Shown here: in pieces, positions 24,905 to 33,480 of the stretch
Position numbering within the stretch: the stretch's first letter is position 1
Layout: each line of letters begins with the position of its first letter
Assembly: GCF_002223055.1 (NCBI RefSeq)
Contig: NZ_NKFL01000006.1
Coordinates: forward strand, 2,356,001 to 2,420,000
Direction of reading: 5' to 3'
From: Burkholderia sp. HI2500
GTDB taxonomy: Bacteria; Pseudomonadota; Gammaproteobacteria; Burkholderiales; Burkholderiaceae
Length of the DNA: 64,000 bases
Position numbers and translations under genes: made by a program
Notes under the pieces: generated by a model
Database searches by the model: none
Seen by the model: only the letters and a program-made list of their open reading frames with translations
Told to the model about the DNA's origin: nothing

Positions 24905-26248
24905 ATGAAACGATTCATTGTAGTACCCGGCCTCGCTGCACTCATGGTGTTTCTATTCATCACCGCACTGATGCGCCCAGCACAAGCCGGGCCTGTCCAG
25001 CAGCCTGCAGAGAATGCAGCTCCGGCAGCCGAAGAACCGGCGAAGCCCTTCGTCGCACAGGTCGTGGGCTTGATCTGGTTGAATCCATTGCAACGCATGG
25101 ACTACCCCACCCAATGGCAATTGTTGTGGACGCAAGGACTTGCCGTTCCAAACAAGAATGACGATATGGTTCGCACTGATCCGAAGTCGTTTACCACCTT
25201 GCAATCGGTAGCTGGTATCGCATACGGAAACAGAGGCAAGGAAACATTTAGAGGCTTCTATCGCAAGTACATGTTCGAGTTTCCTCTAATAATTCGTTCA
25301 CGCTATTTCGCCAATCCAAAATATTTCTACACGGTAGGACCAAACGACAAAGGAGAGTGGCGCGAATTGGCGGGAATTCATGTTGAGCTTTCGATTCCGA
25401 ATCGACTTGATTCGGCTGAATCGCAAAGCTACTTGCGCGACTCAATTCGAAAGTCATTCTCGATCGGCAACCCGCATTTCCGAGAAATGTGGAGCCGCGA
25501 CACGCCCCCCGACGTGCAAATCACCCAAGGCGGCGCGAACGCAGGCTTTACATCGCTGAACAAGGCACTGGACTACTTGCAGGAAAACCCCGACAAGACC
25601 GTATGGGCGATCAACTGGGACGCGCCCAACTTCCCGCCCACGGACGCGCAGATCAACGAGAACCTCGTCGTGCTGTTCCTCGCCGGCCCGACCTTCAACA
25701 CCGAGCGTGAACCACTCGCCTGGATCAGCAAGGCCGCGACCGGTAACACGCTTGATTTTCCGAAGAAGGTCGGCACGACCCGCGCCGTGCAGGCGTGGAA
25801 GGCGACCATTGACCAAGCGGCGCGCAACGCCGGCATCGCGGCCGCCGACCTCGACTACATCGTTCACGACGCAGGTAAAGGCAGTGACGCATCATCGGCA
25901 CGTCTTGCGGTGCTCGGACAGACCTTGACCGAAACCCTTCCCGAATACGACCACCGCAAGCAGACATTCAACACAACCGCCCTACTCGGCGACATGGGAA
26001 CCGGCAGCGCATTGACCGACGTCGCGCTCGCCATCGGCCGGATCAATCACTTCGGCGGCAACGCATTGGTCGCCGGCACGACCGATCCCGAGCATCCCGT
26101 CGCGGTCGTTGTCCGGCCGCCGTCGAAGCTCACGCCGATCGATCCCGACAAGGACTGGTTCCGCGCACGCGGCGGAAACAACGCCTACCTGCCGTGGTGG
26201 GGGCGTCGGCACGATACCAATTACGGCATGCAGGGCTATTCATGGTGA
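24905..26248 (+). CDS. DUF2875 (Tla3-type) T6SS adaptor, copy 1
   Basis: A 447-residue DUF2875 protein. DUF2875 proteins include Tla3, the adaptor that loads Tle3 onto VgrG. The start is the ATG with AGGAGATTGG upstream, which exactly matches the start and length of copy 2; a TTG at 24767 overlapping the tle3 stop would add 46 residues and is less likely. Residues 1-28 form a hydrophobic helix ending in an A-x-A-like site (RPAQAG), so the protein looks membrane-anchored or exported. That is at odds with the cytoplasmic role described for Tla3. Conserved block: FVAQVVGLIWLNPLQRMDYP. Confidence 0.85.
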   Translation: MKRFIVVPGLAALMVFLFITALMRPAQAGPVQQPAENAAPAAEEPAKPFVAQVVGLIWLNPLQRMDYPTQWQLLWTQGLAVPNKNDDMVRTDPKSFTTLQSVAGIAYGNRGKETFRGFYRKYMFEFPLIIRSRYFANPKYFYTVGPNDKGEWRELAGIHVELSIPNRLDSAESQSYLRDSIRKSFSIGNPHFREMWSRDTPPDVQITQGGANAGFTSLNKALDYLQENPDKTVWAINWDAPNFPPTDAQINENLVVLFLAGPTFNTEREPLAWISKAATGNTLDFPKKVGTTRAVQAWKATIDQAARNAGIAAADLDYIVHDAGKGSDASSARLAVLGQTLTETLPEYDHRKQTFNTTALLGDMGTGSALTDVALAIGRINHFGGNALVAGTTDPEHPVAVVVRPPSKLTPIDPDKDWFRARGGNNAYLPWWGRRHDTNYGMQGYSW

Positions 26249-26313
26249 TGCGCACCGGCGCGGCCGCGCGTTACATGTGAACGTATCTGCCACGTCGAGC
26301 AGCAGGAGATTCG

Positions 26314-27657
26314 ATGAAACGATTTGTAGTTGTACCCAGTTTGGCAGCACTCGTGATTTTTCTGTTCACGACGACCATGATCCGGTCGGCGCATTCCGCA
26401 CCTGTCCCGCAGCCAGTAGGAAATGCAACTCCGACCACCGAAGAATCGGTGAAGCCGGTTGTGGCACAGGTTGTCGGGTTGATCTGGCTGAATCCGTTGC
26501 AACGCATGGACTACCCGACCGAATGGCAACTGCTGTGGACGCAAGGGCTTGCCTCGCCGAACAAGAATGACGACATGGTGCGCACAGATCCGAAGTCTTT
26601 CACTACGTTGCAATCGGTAGCCGGAATCGCTTATGGAAATCGTGGCACGGAGACATTCAAGGGCTTCTACCACAAGTACATGGAAAAATTTCCCCGCTTG
26701 CTGAGTAGTCGTTACGCGATGAACGCCAAGTATTTCTACACAGTAAAACCGGATGACAAGAAGGATTGGCGCGAACTTTCCGGGATTCGCATCGAGGGTG
26801 CAGTTCCTGAGCGCCTTGATCCGGCTATCGCGCGCGAATACCTGGCAGAGCCGATCCGAAAAACCTTCTTTATCGGCAACCCGCATTTCCCGACGATGTG
26901 GAGTCGCAGTGCGCTCCCCGACGTACAAATCACGCAAGGCGGTGCGAACGCCGGCTTCACATCGCTGAACAACGCGTTGGACTACTTGCAGGCGAACCCC
27001 GACAAGAGCGTCTGGGTAGTGAACTGGGACGCACCCAACTTCCCGCCCACGGATGCACAGATCAACGAGAACCTTGTCGTGCTGTTCCTCGCCGGCCCAA
27101 CCTTCAACACCGAGCGTGAGCCCCTCGCCTGGATCGGCAAGGCCGCGACCGGTAACACGCTTGATTTTCCGAAGAAGGTCGGCACGACCCGCACCGTGCA
27201 GGCGTGGAAGGCGACCATTGACCAAGCGGCGCGCAACGCCGGCATCGCGGCCGCCGACCTCAACTACATCGTTCACGACGCAGGTAAAGGCAGCGACGCA
27301 TCGTCGGCACGGCTTGCGGTGCTCGCACAAACCTTGACCGAAACCCTTCCCGAATACGACCACCAGAAGCAGACATTCAACACAGCCGCCCTACTCGGCG
27401 ACATGGGCACCGGCAGCGCATTGACCGACGTCGCGCTCGCCATCGGCCGGATCAATCACTTCGGCGGCAACGCACTCGTCGCCGGCACGACCGATCCGGA
27501 TCACCCGGTCGCGGTCGTTGTCCGGCCACCGTCGAAGCTCACGCCGATCGATCCCGACAAGGACTGGTTCCGCGCACGCGGCGGCAACAACGCCTACCTG
27601 CCGTGGTGGGGCCGCCGACACGATACGAATTACGGCATGCAAGGCTATTCATGGTGA
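26314..27657 (+). CDS. DUF2875 (Tla3-type) T6SS adaptor, copy 2
   Basis: Also 447 residues, a tandem paralogue of the preceding gene. GCAGGAGATTCG precedes the ATG. The signal-like N-terminus (MKRFVVVPSLAALVIFLFTT, then AHSA) and the block QVVGLIWLNPLQRMDYP are conserved. Residues about 95-200 differ substantially between copies, whereas from about residue 206 to the end they are nearly identical. Two different adaptors could serve two cargoes, or one copy may be redundant. It lies 80 bp upstream of the PAAR gene in the same operon. Confidence 0.85.
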   Translation: MKRFVVVPSLAALVIFLFTTTMIRSAHSAPVPQPVGNATPTTEESVKPVVAQVVGLIWLNPLQRMDYPTEWQLLWTQGLASPNKNDDMVRTDPKSFTTLQSVAGIAYGNRGTETFKGFYHKYMEKFPRLLSSRYAMNAKYFYTVKPDDKKDWRELSGIRIEGAVPERLDPAIAREYLAEPIRKTFFIGNPHFPTMWSRSALPDVQITQGGANAGFTSLNNALDYLQANPDKSVWVVNWDAPNFPPTDAQINENLVVLFLAGPTFNTEREPLAWIGKAATGNTLDFPKKVGTTRTVQAWKATIDQAARNAGIAAADLNYIVHDAGKGSDASSARLAVLAQTLTETLPEYDHQKQTFNTAALLGDMGTGSALTDVALAIGRINHFGGNALVAGTTDPDHPVAVVVRPPSKLTPIDPDKDWFRARGGNNAYLPWWGRRHDTNYGMQGYSW

Positions 27658-27736
27658 TGCACACCAGCGCGGCAGATTGCTTCATCCGAGCGTGATCGCC
27701 GCGTCAGACCTCAAACCATTTGGAGGACGAAATCCC

Positions 27737-27994
27737 ATGCGGGGAATTATCCGGGTAGAAGATACGCACACCCACGGCGGCCGGGTCGAATCCGGCGCCC
27801 GAAAAAGCACGGTGATGGGGCGCGCGGTCGCCCGCATCGGCGACCCATGCTCGTGTCCGATTCATGGCGCTTGCGAGATTGCCGAGGGCGACACGGCATT
27901 CAAGGTCGAAGGTCGAGACGCTGCCTTCGATGGTCACAAGACTTCATGCGGCGCGACCTTGATTTCCTCCCTTCACACTTCCGGGCGAGCTTGA
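27737..27994 (+). CDS. PAAR-domain spike-tip protein
   Basis: An 85-residue PAAR protein that caps the VgrG spike. It opens MRGIIRVEDTHTHGGRVESG; the PAAR-like turn is seen in ARIGDPCSCPIHGAC. Zn-type ligands His and Cys recur at DPCSCPIHG, KVEGRDAAFDGHKTSCG, and a GATL-type end. TTTGGAGG lies about 10 bases before the ATG. It is a minimal PAAR with no effector extension, consistent with the lipase being a separate cargo. The next gene starts immediately after its stop. Confidence 0.88.
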   Translation: MRGIIRVEDTHTHGGRVESGARKSTVMGRAVARIGDPCSCPIHGACEIAEGDTAFKVEGRDAAFDGHKTSCGATLISSLHTSGRA

Positions 27995-28327
27995 ATGCAA
28001 AAGACCCGACGCATGACTGCCGAACAGTTCCGCCTGTTGCGCGTGCAAAATACACGAATCAAGCCCTTGAACCAGTGGGCTCTACACGAGATTTTCGTCA
28101 AGGGCCGATCACAGCGGGCTGTGGCGGCGGAAGTCGGCATGACGTGTTCCGCGATGTCGCAGCTCGTACGAAAGGTGTGGCAGCGGTATCTGGAGCTCCC
28201 GGGAAACTGCACGCGGCTCACCACCCTCACGATCACGATCCCGGCCAGATATGAGCCCGCACTCCAGGCATGGGTGCGGGATGCCTATCGATTGGCGATT
28301 CAGAACGAACAAGATACGGCGACCTGA
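27995..28327 (+). CDS. TrfB/KorA-like HTH protein
   Basis: A 110-residue protein whose first 65 residues resemble the TrfB/KorA-type DNA-binding region: MTAEQFRLLRVQNTR, then a helix-turn-helix QRAVAAEVGMTCSAMSQLVRKVW at about 43-65. The C-terminus is a short mixed region. The ATG directly abuts the PAAR TGA, so translation is coupled. TrfB-type proteins are transcriptional repressors usually found on plasmids and conjugative elements. A copy placed inside an effector operon could autoregulate it. Confidence 0.7.
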   Translation: MQKTRRMTAEQFRLLRVQNTRIKPLNQWALHEIFVKGRSQRAVAAEVGMTCSAMSQLVRKVWQRYLELPGNCTRLTTLTITIPARYEPALQAWVRDAYRLAIQNEQDTAT

Positions 28328-28384
28328 TCGATTCCCGCCCCCGGAACTTCTCTCAAACCCCATTCACAACGGTTTTTACGTCCC

Positions 28385-29026
28385 ATGAAGTTTTCGATCA
28401 ATCCGGATGCGGCACGGTACGCGACGATCGTATCGATCGTTTCCGCCGGCATTTCCATCGTCTCGGCGTGGTCCGCTCACGAGGCGATGAAAAGTAACGA
28501 ACTCATATACCGACCCTATGTCGTGGCAACACAGCACTTCGACGACGCCGAAAACAGGCGAGGCATTTATCTTTCAAATGCAGGGCTGGGGCCGGCCATC
28601 ATCAAGAATATGACCGTGACGATCGGAACCCGAAAATACACCGGCCTCGGCCCCAGTATCTGGTCACGCGTCCAGTCCGATGCAGGCGTCGGCGCCACGC
28701 GATGCTTCAGGACCGGCTGGCCGCGCCCCGACGATCCGCTGAAAGCCGGCGAGATCGTCCCGCTTCTGGCCTTGTCGGATAAGGCGCCCCCTCCATGCGT
28801 ACCCATCCTGCTCAAGCTGCTGGCCATGAACGATATCGCTATCGATATCCAGTACGAATCCGTGCACGGAACGGCGTTCTCCTCGACGCGCGACGTCGGC
28901 CTTCACGATCCCGACGCAATGCAGATCGCACGCCAATATGACGACATCGAACGGCGCATGGCTGAACTGCTCAAGGGCATGGATGCCGTGCATGCTCCGC
29001 ACGCTGCGTCCGCTGCGCAGCCCTGA
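28385..29026 (+). CDS. Membrane-anchored protein, candidate immunity factor
   Basis: A 213-residue protein of unknown family. One N-terminal membrane helix (about 12-32, ATIVSIVSAGISIVSAWSA) is followed by a soluble domain with alternating strands (RPYVVATQHFDDAENRRGIYL, YTGLGPSIW), two Cys, and an acidic C-terminal helix. It is the last gene of the vgrG island, 57 bp after the HTH gene. A membrane-tethered soluble domain at the end of an effector operon is what a lipase immunity protein would look like, and no other Tli3-like gene is seen. The topology is not certain and no sequence family supports the call. The Shine-Dalgarno is weak. Confidence 0.6.
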   Translation: MKFSINPDAARYATIVSIVSAGISIVSAWSAHEAMKSNELIYRPYVVATQHFDDAENRRGIYLSNAGLGPAIIKNMTVTIGTRKYTGLGPSIWSRVQSDAGVGATRCFRTGWPRPDDPLKAGEIVPLLALSDKAPPPCVPILLKLLAMNDIAIDIQYESVHGTAFSSTRDVGLHDPDAMQIARQYDDIERRMAELLKGMDAVHAPHAASAAQP

Positions 29027-29136
29027 ATGCTGCTCGCGGCACGGCCGATCGCGTTGCGTGTCGGCGTGCCGGCGCCGCAATCCGGCGCTCAGGCCGGGCC
29101 GGCATTCCGCGACCTCTTCGACGCTTCACCAAAGAT

Positions 29137-29751
29137 TCAACAAAGCGGAGACCACGCCTCCGGCAGGCAAATCGTCGACGTAGCCCGCTCGATCTGCTGC
29201 GGTCCGCCCTTGGGCGGCCAAAGCCCCTCGGCATAGTGGCGCGCGCGCAATGCCATGCGCTCCTCCAGGCTCGAGAACCCCCAGATATGGGCAATGCGAG
29301 GCGGGCCGTCGATCGCGTACATATTCGCGACGAGATGCGACGTATAGGCTTCGGCCGGGCCGACCGCCTGCTCCCACGCGGCGATCGTCGGCGCGATCCC
29401 GGCCGGCTTGAGCCAATAGCGGCGAAATTCGTAGAACCTGCCCAGTTTCGACGGCTCGATCGCGGGCAGGAACGGAAACAGTTCGTAGGTTTCCATGCTG
29501 AGACCCACGTGGTCCCCGTCGATATTGAACGGCCCGCCGCTCATCAACGCACGTCGACGCTCCTGCTGCAGTTCGTCGATATCGTCGAAGCCGCGCAACA
29601 CGACGATCTGCCCCAACTCGCCGATTTCCGAACGCCATGCGCCAAGCAGACGCCCCGCGGCCCCCGGATCCGATACCCATCGATGCGCACCGGCGGAAAC
29701 GGCATCCTGCGCCAGCAGCAAACACGACAACGTCGTCAGTTCATACTGCAT
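29137..29751 (-). CDS. NIPSNAP-family protein
   Basis: A 204-residue protein made of two NIPSNAP-like alpha+beta barrel halves. Typical pieces are LRGFDDIDELQQERRRALM in the first half and YELFPFLPAIEPSKLGRFYEFRRY at the start of the second. The ATG at 29751 has GAGGG nine bases upstream, and an ATG at 29760 directly abuts that sequence, so the former is preferred. NIPSNAP proteins have no well-defined reaction; bacterial members often sit with small-molecule metabolism genes. It is convergent with the preceding rightward gene and appears to be a single-gene unit. Confidence 0.8.
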   Translation of the reverse strand: MQYELTTLSCLLLAQDAVSAGAHRWVSDPGAAGRLLGAWRSEIGELGQIVVLRGFDDIDELQQERRRALMSGGPFNIDGDHVGLSMETYELFPFLPAIEPSKLGRFYEFRRYWLKPAGIAPTIAAWEQAVGPAEAYTSHLVANMYAIDGPPRIAHIWGFSSLEERMALRARHYAEGLWPPKGGPQQIERATSTICLPEAWSPLC

Positions 29752-29950
29752 CTCGATCATCCCTCGCAAAATGGGCCGCGGACACGCAAGTCGCACCCGC
29801 TCGCCGTCATAAAAATAAATTCCCCAAATCCCAATTCCGATAAAACGTTATTCCATATCAAGCTGAATCGCCAGCCAACTTTGGATCCTTTTTCCCTTCT
29901 GTCCCCCGTATCATTTCTTCCATTCCGAAAGAAACGAGCATGAGAAGGAC

Positions 29951-31441
29951 ATGAGCGACACCACCACGCTGCACTACCTCGACTACGCCGCCACGACGCC
30001 CGCCGATCCGCGCGTGATCGAAGCGATGACGGCCTGCCTCGGCTTCGACGGCATCTTCGGCAACCCGGCATCGAGCTCGCATGCCGCCGGCCGGCTCGCG
30101 AAAGACAAGGTCGAGCAGGCCCGCGCGCAAGTCGCCGCGCTGATCGGCGCGGACGCCGACGAGATCGTCTGGACCTCGGGCGCCACCGAATCGAACAACC
30201 TCGCGCTGAAGGGCTATGCGGAAAACGCGACCGGCAAGCGCCACCTGATCACGAGCCGTATCGAGCACAAGGCCATTCTCGACACGATGGCGAACCTGTC
30301 GAAGCACGGCTCGACGGTCACGTTCCTGACGCCCACGCGCGACGGCGAGATCACCGCCGACGCGGTCGCGGCCGCCATCGGCCCCGATACGGGCCTCGTG
30401 TCGCTGATGCTCGTGAACAACGAACTCGGCACGCTGACCGATATTGGCGCAATCTCGCGCATCGTGCATGACGCGGGCGCGCTGCTCCACGTCGACGCCG
30501 CGCAGGCGCTCGGCAAGACGCCGATCGACGTGCGCGCGCTCGGCATCGACATGCTGTCGATGTCCGCGCACAAGGTGTACGGCCCGAAGGGGATCGGCGC
30601 GCTGTTCGTGCGCCGCGACATCGCGGATCAAATCGCCCCGCAGATTCACGGCGGCGGGCACGAGCGCGGCTTGCGTTCGGGCACGCTCGCGACGCATCAG
30701 ATCGTCGGCATGGGCGTTGCATGCGAACTGGCCGCTGAAAAGCTCGACGGCGAAGCCGCACGGATCGCGGCGCTCGGCGCGCGCCTGACGGACGCGCTGG
30801 TCGCCCTCGGCGATGTCACGCAGAACGCGGCCGCCGCGCGCCGCATCCCGCACACGCTGAGCCTGACGGTGAATGCGCCGGGCTTCTTCCCGTTCATGCT
30901 CGGTGAAGCGCTGGCCGTGTCGTCGACGTCCGCATGCAACTCGACCAGCGGCGCACCGTCCCACGTGCTGACCGCGATCGGCCTCGATGCGGAAACGGCC
31001 GGCCGCACCGTGCGCGTAAGCTTCGGCCGCTTTACGACGGAGCAGGACGTCGATTTCGCGATCGCCTGCTTCCGCCAGGCGATCGAACAGTGTCGCGCGA
31101 CGGCGGCGAACGGCTTCTCCGCGTCGCGGCAGATCACGCCGGCGGACCTGAAGGCGATCCGCAATGCCGGCTTCCGCTCGGTCATCTGCAACCGGCCGGA
31201 CGGCGAAGGCGACGCCCATCCGGCGTTCGACGAAATCGCCGCGGCAGCCCGCGAACTGGGCCTCGAAGCACGCTACCTGCCGGTCGAGCGCGACGGCATC
31301 GGCGATGCGGAAATCGATGCCTTCGGTGCACTGGTCGACACGCTGCAGAAGCCGGTGCTCGCGTACTGCCGCAGCGGCAATCGCTCCGGCATGCTGTGGA
31401 ATCGCCTGTCCGCCCGGCGCACGGCCACGGCTTCGGCCTGA
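29951..31441 (+). CDS. Cysteine desulfurase fused to a DUF442 phosphatase-like domain
   Basis: A 496-residue two-domain protein. Residues 1-380 form an IscS/NifS-like PLP enzyme that removes sulfur from cysteine: the start is YLDYAATTPADPRV, the PLP Lys is in MSAHKVYGPKGIGAL, and the active Cys loop is STSACNSTSGAPSHV. Residues about 390-496 match DUF442/TIGR01244 'sulfur transferase' domains, with the Cys-phosphatase loop CRSGNRSG at about 473-480. The second domain could receive the persulfide, by analogy with rhodanese fusions. AGAAGGAC precedes the ATG. It stands alone, without other Fe-S assembly genes. Confidence 0.88.
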   Translation: MSDTTTLHYLDYAATTPADPRVIEAMTACLGFDGIFGNPASSSHAAGRLAKDKVEQARAQVAALIGADADEIVWTSGATESNNLALKGYAENATGKRHLITSRIEHKAILDTMANLSKHGSTVTFLTPTRDGEITADAVAAAIGPDTGLVSLMLVNNELGTLTDIGAISRIVHDAGALLHVDAAQALGKTPIDVRALGIDMLSMSAHKVYGPKGIGALFVRRDIADQIAPQIHGGGHERGLRSGTLATHQIVGMGVACELAAEKLDGEAARIAALGARLTDALVALGDVTQNAAAARRIPHTLSLTVNAPGFFPFMLGEALAVSSTSACNSTSGAPSHVLTAIGLDAETAGRTVRVSFGRFTTEQDVDFAIACFRQAIEQCRATAANGFSASRQITPADLKAIRNAGFRSVICNRPDGEGDAHPAFDEIAAAARELGLEARYLPVERDGIGDAEIDAFGALVDTLQKPVLAYCRSGNRSGMLWNRLSARRTATASA

Positions 31442-31537
31442 GCGGGAACACCACCCCGTCACGCTCCGCCACCCGCGTTCGCGCACGAAGCCGATGCTTC
31501 GATGCGCGGCCGGATGGCGGTGGCGATCAACGCAACG

Positions 31538-31801
31538 TCATTCCCCCTCATCCCCTCTCACCGGCGTGTAAATCGCCAGCTTCAGCGCGGGATCGTCGTT
31601 CGCCTGGAACGTCGCGTATTCATAATGCTGCGCGCCCCGTTGCGCATGCTCGAACACCTTCCTGCCCGACACGCCGCTGCGCACGTCATGCGCATCCCAC
31701 CATTGCGCGAACGCGCTGCTGCTCGCGCGCAAGCGCGCCACCAGCGCGACGAACGCGGGATCGCTCGCATGGAACGCGCCGCCCTCACGCGCCGTACGCA
31801 T
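31538..31801 (-). pseudogene. C-terminal fragment of an MmyB-type HTH regulator
   Basis: A frame of up to 87 residues resembling only the last third of XRE-family MmyB-like regulators. The ligand-binding domain end is recognisable in FVALVARLRASSSAFAQWWDAHDV and FQANDDPALKLAIYTPV, the typical C-terminus of that family. The HTH and the first part of the domain are missing, and the upstream end runs into the LysR gene. It is read as a decayed remnant. Confidence 0.6.
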
Positions 31802-32741
31802 CCAGCGCCCTCAACGGCACATGCAGGCTTTCGTTCGCGGCAAACGCGTCGAGCAGATAGTCGACCGTCGCCTGTACGCGCGACGCCTTCAATGCGCGAT
31901 GCGGATACTGCATCGCCATTTCGTAGCTGCCGGGCAAGTGATGGCGGTGCAGCAGCACCTTCAGCGCGCCGGCGCGCAGATGCGCCCACGCGAGGTGCAC
32001 CCCGACCTGCGCGATGCCCAGCCCGTCACGGGCGGCCTGCAGCACGGCCTCCGGCGCGGAGAATGTCAGCAGCGCCGTCTCGCCCGGATCGACCGCCACG
32101 ATGCTCCCGCCGCGCATCCTGAAGCTCCACGTCGCGACTCCGCCACCGAGAAACCGGCGTGCGATCAGCCGGTGCGCAACGAGATCGTCCGGCGCGCGCG
32201 GAATGCCGTGACGCTCCAGATAAGCGGGTGATGCAACCAGCACCGTATTCAGGCGAAAGACCGGCCGAGACACCAGCGCGGAATCGTGGATGTTGCCGCC
32301 GCGGATGACGATGTCGTAGCCGTCGCGTACGACGTCGACGATCCGGTCGTCGAAATCGGCCTCCACCGACAAGCCGGGGTAACGCGCCAGCAACCCGGGC
32401 AGCACCGGTTGCAGATGCTCGCGCCCGAACGCGGCGCTGGTCGAGATGCGTACGCGTCCTTGCGGCCCGAGCCGCTGCGCGACGATGCTGTCGACCGCCG
32501 AATCGAGCGCGTCCAGTGCGACGCGCGCCTCGCGCAGGAACACGCTGCCTTCGTCGGTGAGCTTCAGCGTGCGCGTGGTGCGGTTCATCAGCCGCACGCC
32601 GAGCGCCTGCTCGAGGCCCGCGACGTTCTTGCTGACGGCGGCCGACGTGATGCCGAGCATGCGCCCGGCCGCCGCGAAGCTGCCGGCATCGGCCGCATGC
32701 ACGAACGACAGGATCGCCCGCGTGCGTTGTGACACATCCAA
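31785..32741 (-). CDS. LysR-family transcriptional regulator
   Basis: A 318-residue LysR regulator with a clear N-terminal winged HTH (FVHAADAGSFAAAGRMLGITSAAVSKNVAGLE) and an effector domain (RVRISTSAAFGREHLQPVLP). The start chosen is a TTG with AAGGAGG five bases upstream; a GTG six bases later is the main alternative. It overlaps the MmyB fragment by 17 bp and is divergent from the flavodoxin-fold reductase gene 157 bp away, its most likely target. Confidence 0.9.
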   Translation of the reverse strand: MDVSQRTRAILSFVHAADAGSFAAAGRMLGITSAAVSKNVAGLEQALGVRLMNRTTRTLKLTDEGSVFLREARVALDALDSAVDSIVAQRLGPQGRVRISTSAAFGREHLQPVLPGLLARYPGLSVEADFDDRIVDVVRDGYDIVIRGGNIHDSALVSRPVFRLNTVLVASPAYLERHGIPRAPDDLVAHRLIARRFLGGGVATWSFRMRGGSIVAVDPGETALLTFSAPEAVLQAARDGLGIAQVGVHLAWAHLRAGALKVLLHRHHLPGSYEMAMQYPHRALKASRVQATVDYLLDAFAANESLHVPLRALDAYGA

Positions 32742-32898
32742 AGCAGCCTCCTTCGATCGACACGTTGCACGGTACACCTTCGCCTGCCGCCGATTATCAA
32801 CCTGAAGTTGAGAGCGACTCAACCCGGGCCCGACTTCCGGTTGCGACCCGCGCCGCCCACAATCAGCCCATCGTTCAACGGACTGCAAAGGAATGTCC

Positions 32899-33453
32899 AT
32901 GCTTGCCACCATCGTTTTCGACAGCGGTCACGGTCACACCGAGCGACAGGCGCAAGCCGTCGCGGAAGGCGTGCGGCGCGTGCCGGGCGCGGAAGTGCGG
33001 CTCGTCGCGGTCGCCGACGGCGCGATTCCGTGGGAGACGCTCGCCGCGAGCGACGCGATCATCTTCGGCTCGCCGACGTACAACGGCTCGATCAGCTCGC
33101 GGCTCAAGAAGTTCATGGAGGACTCGACGCGCCCCGCGTGGATTCCGCAAGCCTGGCGCAACAAGGTCGCGGCCGGCTTCACCAATTCCGGCGCGCAGCA
33201 CGGCGACAAGCTGAACTCGCTGATGACGATGACGCTGTTCGCCGCGCAGCACGGGATGATCTGGGTCGGGCTCGACCTGTTCGCCGGCACCGCGACGAAC
33301 GAGCGCAACCGGATCGGCGGCTGGCTCGGCGCGATGGCGCAGTCCGACGACGTGTCGCCGGAACTGTCACCGATCGCGAGCGACCTCGACACCGCCGCGC
33401 ACCTCGGGCAGCGCGTCGCCGAACTGGCGTCGCGGTTCGCGGCCAGCGCGTAA
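32899..33453 (+). CDS. Flavodoxin-fold NAD(P)H:quinone reductase-like protein
   Basis: A 184-residue protein of the WrbA/flavodoxin-like family. The FMN phosphate loop is FDSGHGHTERQAQ near residues 6-18; the second binding region is FGSPTYNGSIS near 58; GFTNSGAQHGD near 98 is WrbA-like. The ATG with AAGGA six bases upstream is chosen over one two codons earlier that directly abuts the Shine-Dalgarno. It probably reduces quinones or nitro compounds. It is divergent from a LysR gene and followed by a small YciI-type gene after 27 bp. Confidence 0.85.
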   Translation: MLATIVFDSGHGHTERQAQAVAEGVRRVPGAEVRLVAVADGAIPWETLAASDAIIFGSPTYNGSISSRLKKFMEDSTRPAWIPQAWRNKVAAGFTNSGAQHGDKLNSLMTMTLFAAQHGMIWVGLDLFAGTATNERNRIGGWLGAMAQSDDVSPELSPIASDLDTAAHLGQRVAELASRFAASA

Positions 33454-33480
33454 GCAGCATCCCATTCCCAGGAGATCGAC

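Larger units (their letters stand above)
24905..27680 (+). repeat. Tandem duplication of the DUF2875 gene
   Basis: Two units with an offset of 1409 bp. The distal 740 bp of each gene and about 20 bp past each stop (TGATGC-CACC-GCGCGGC pattern) are nearly identical in nucleotides, whereas the middle of the proximal half has diverged. This is the pattern expected from an old duplication followed by recent gene conversion of the 3' half. Confidence 0.8.
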
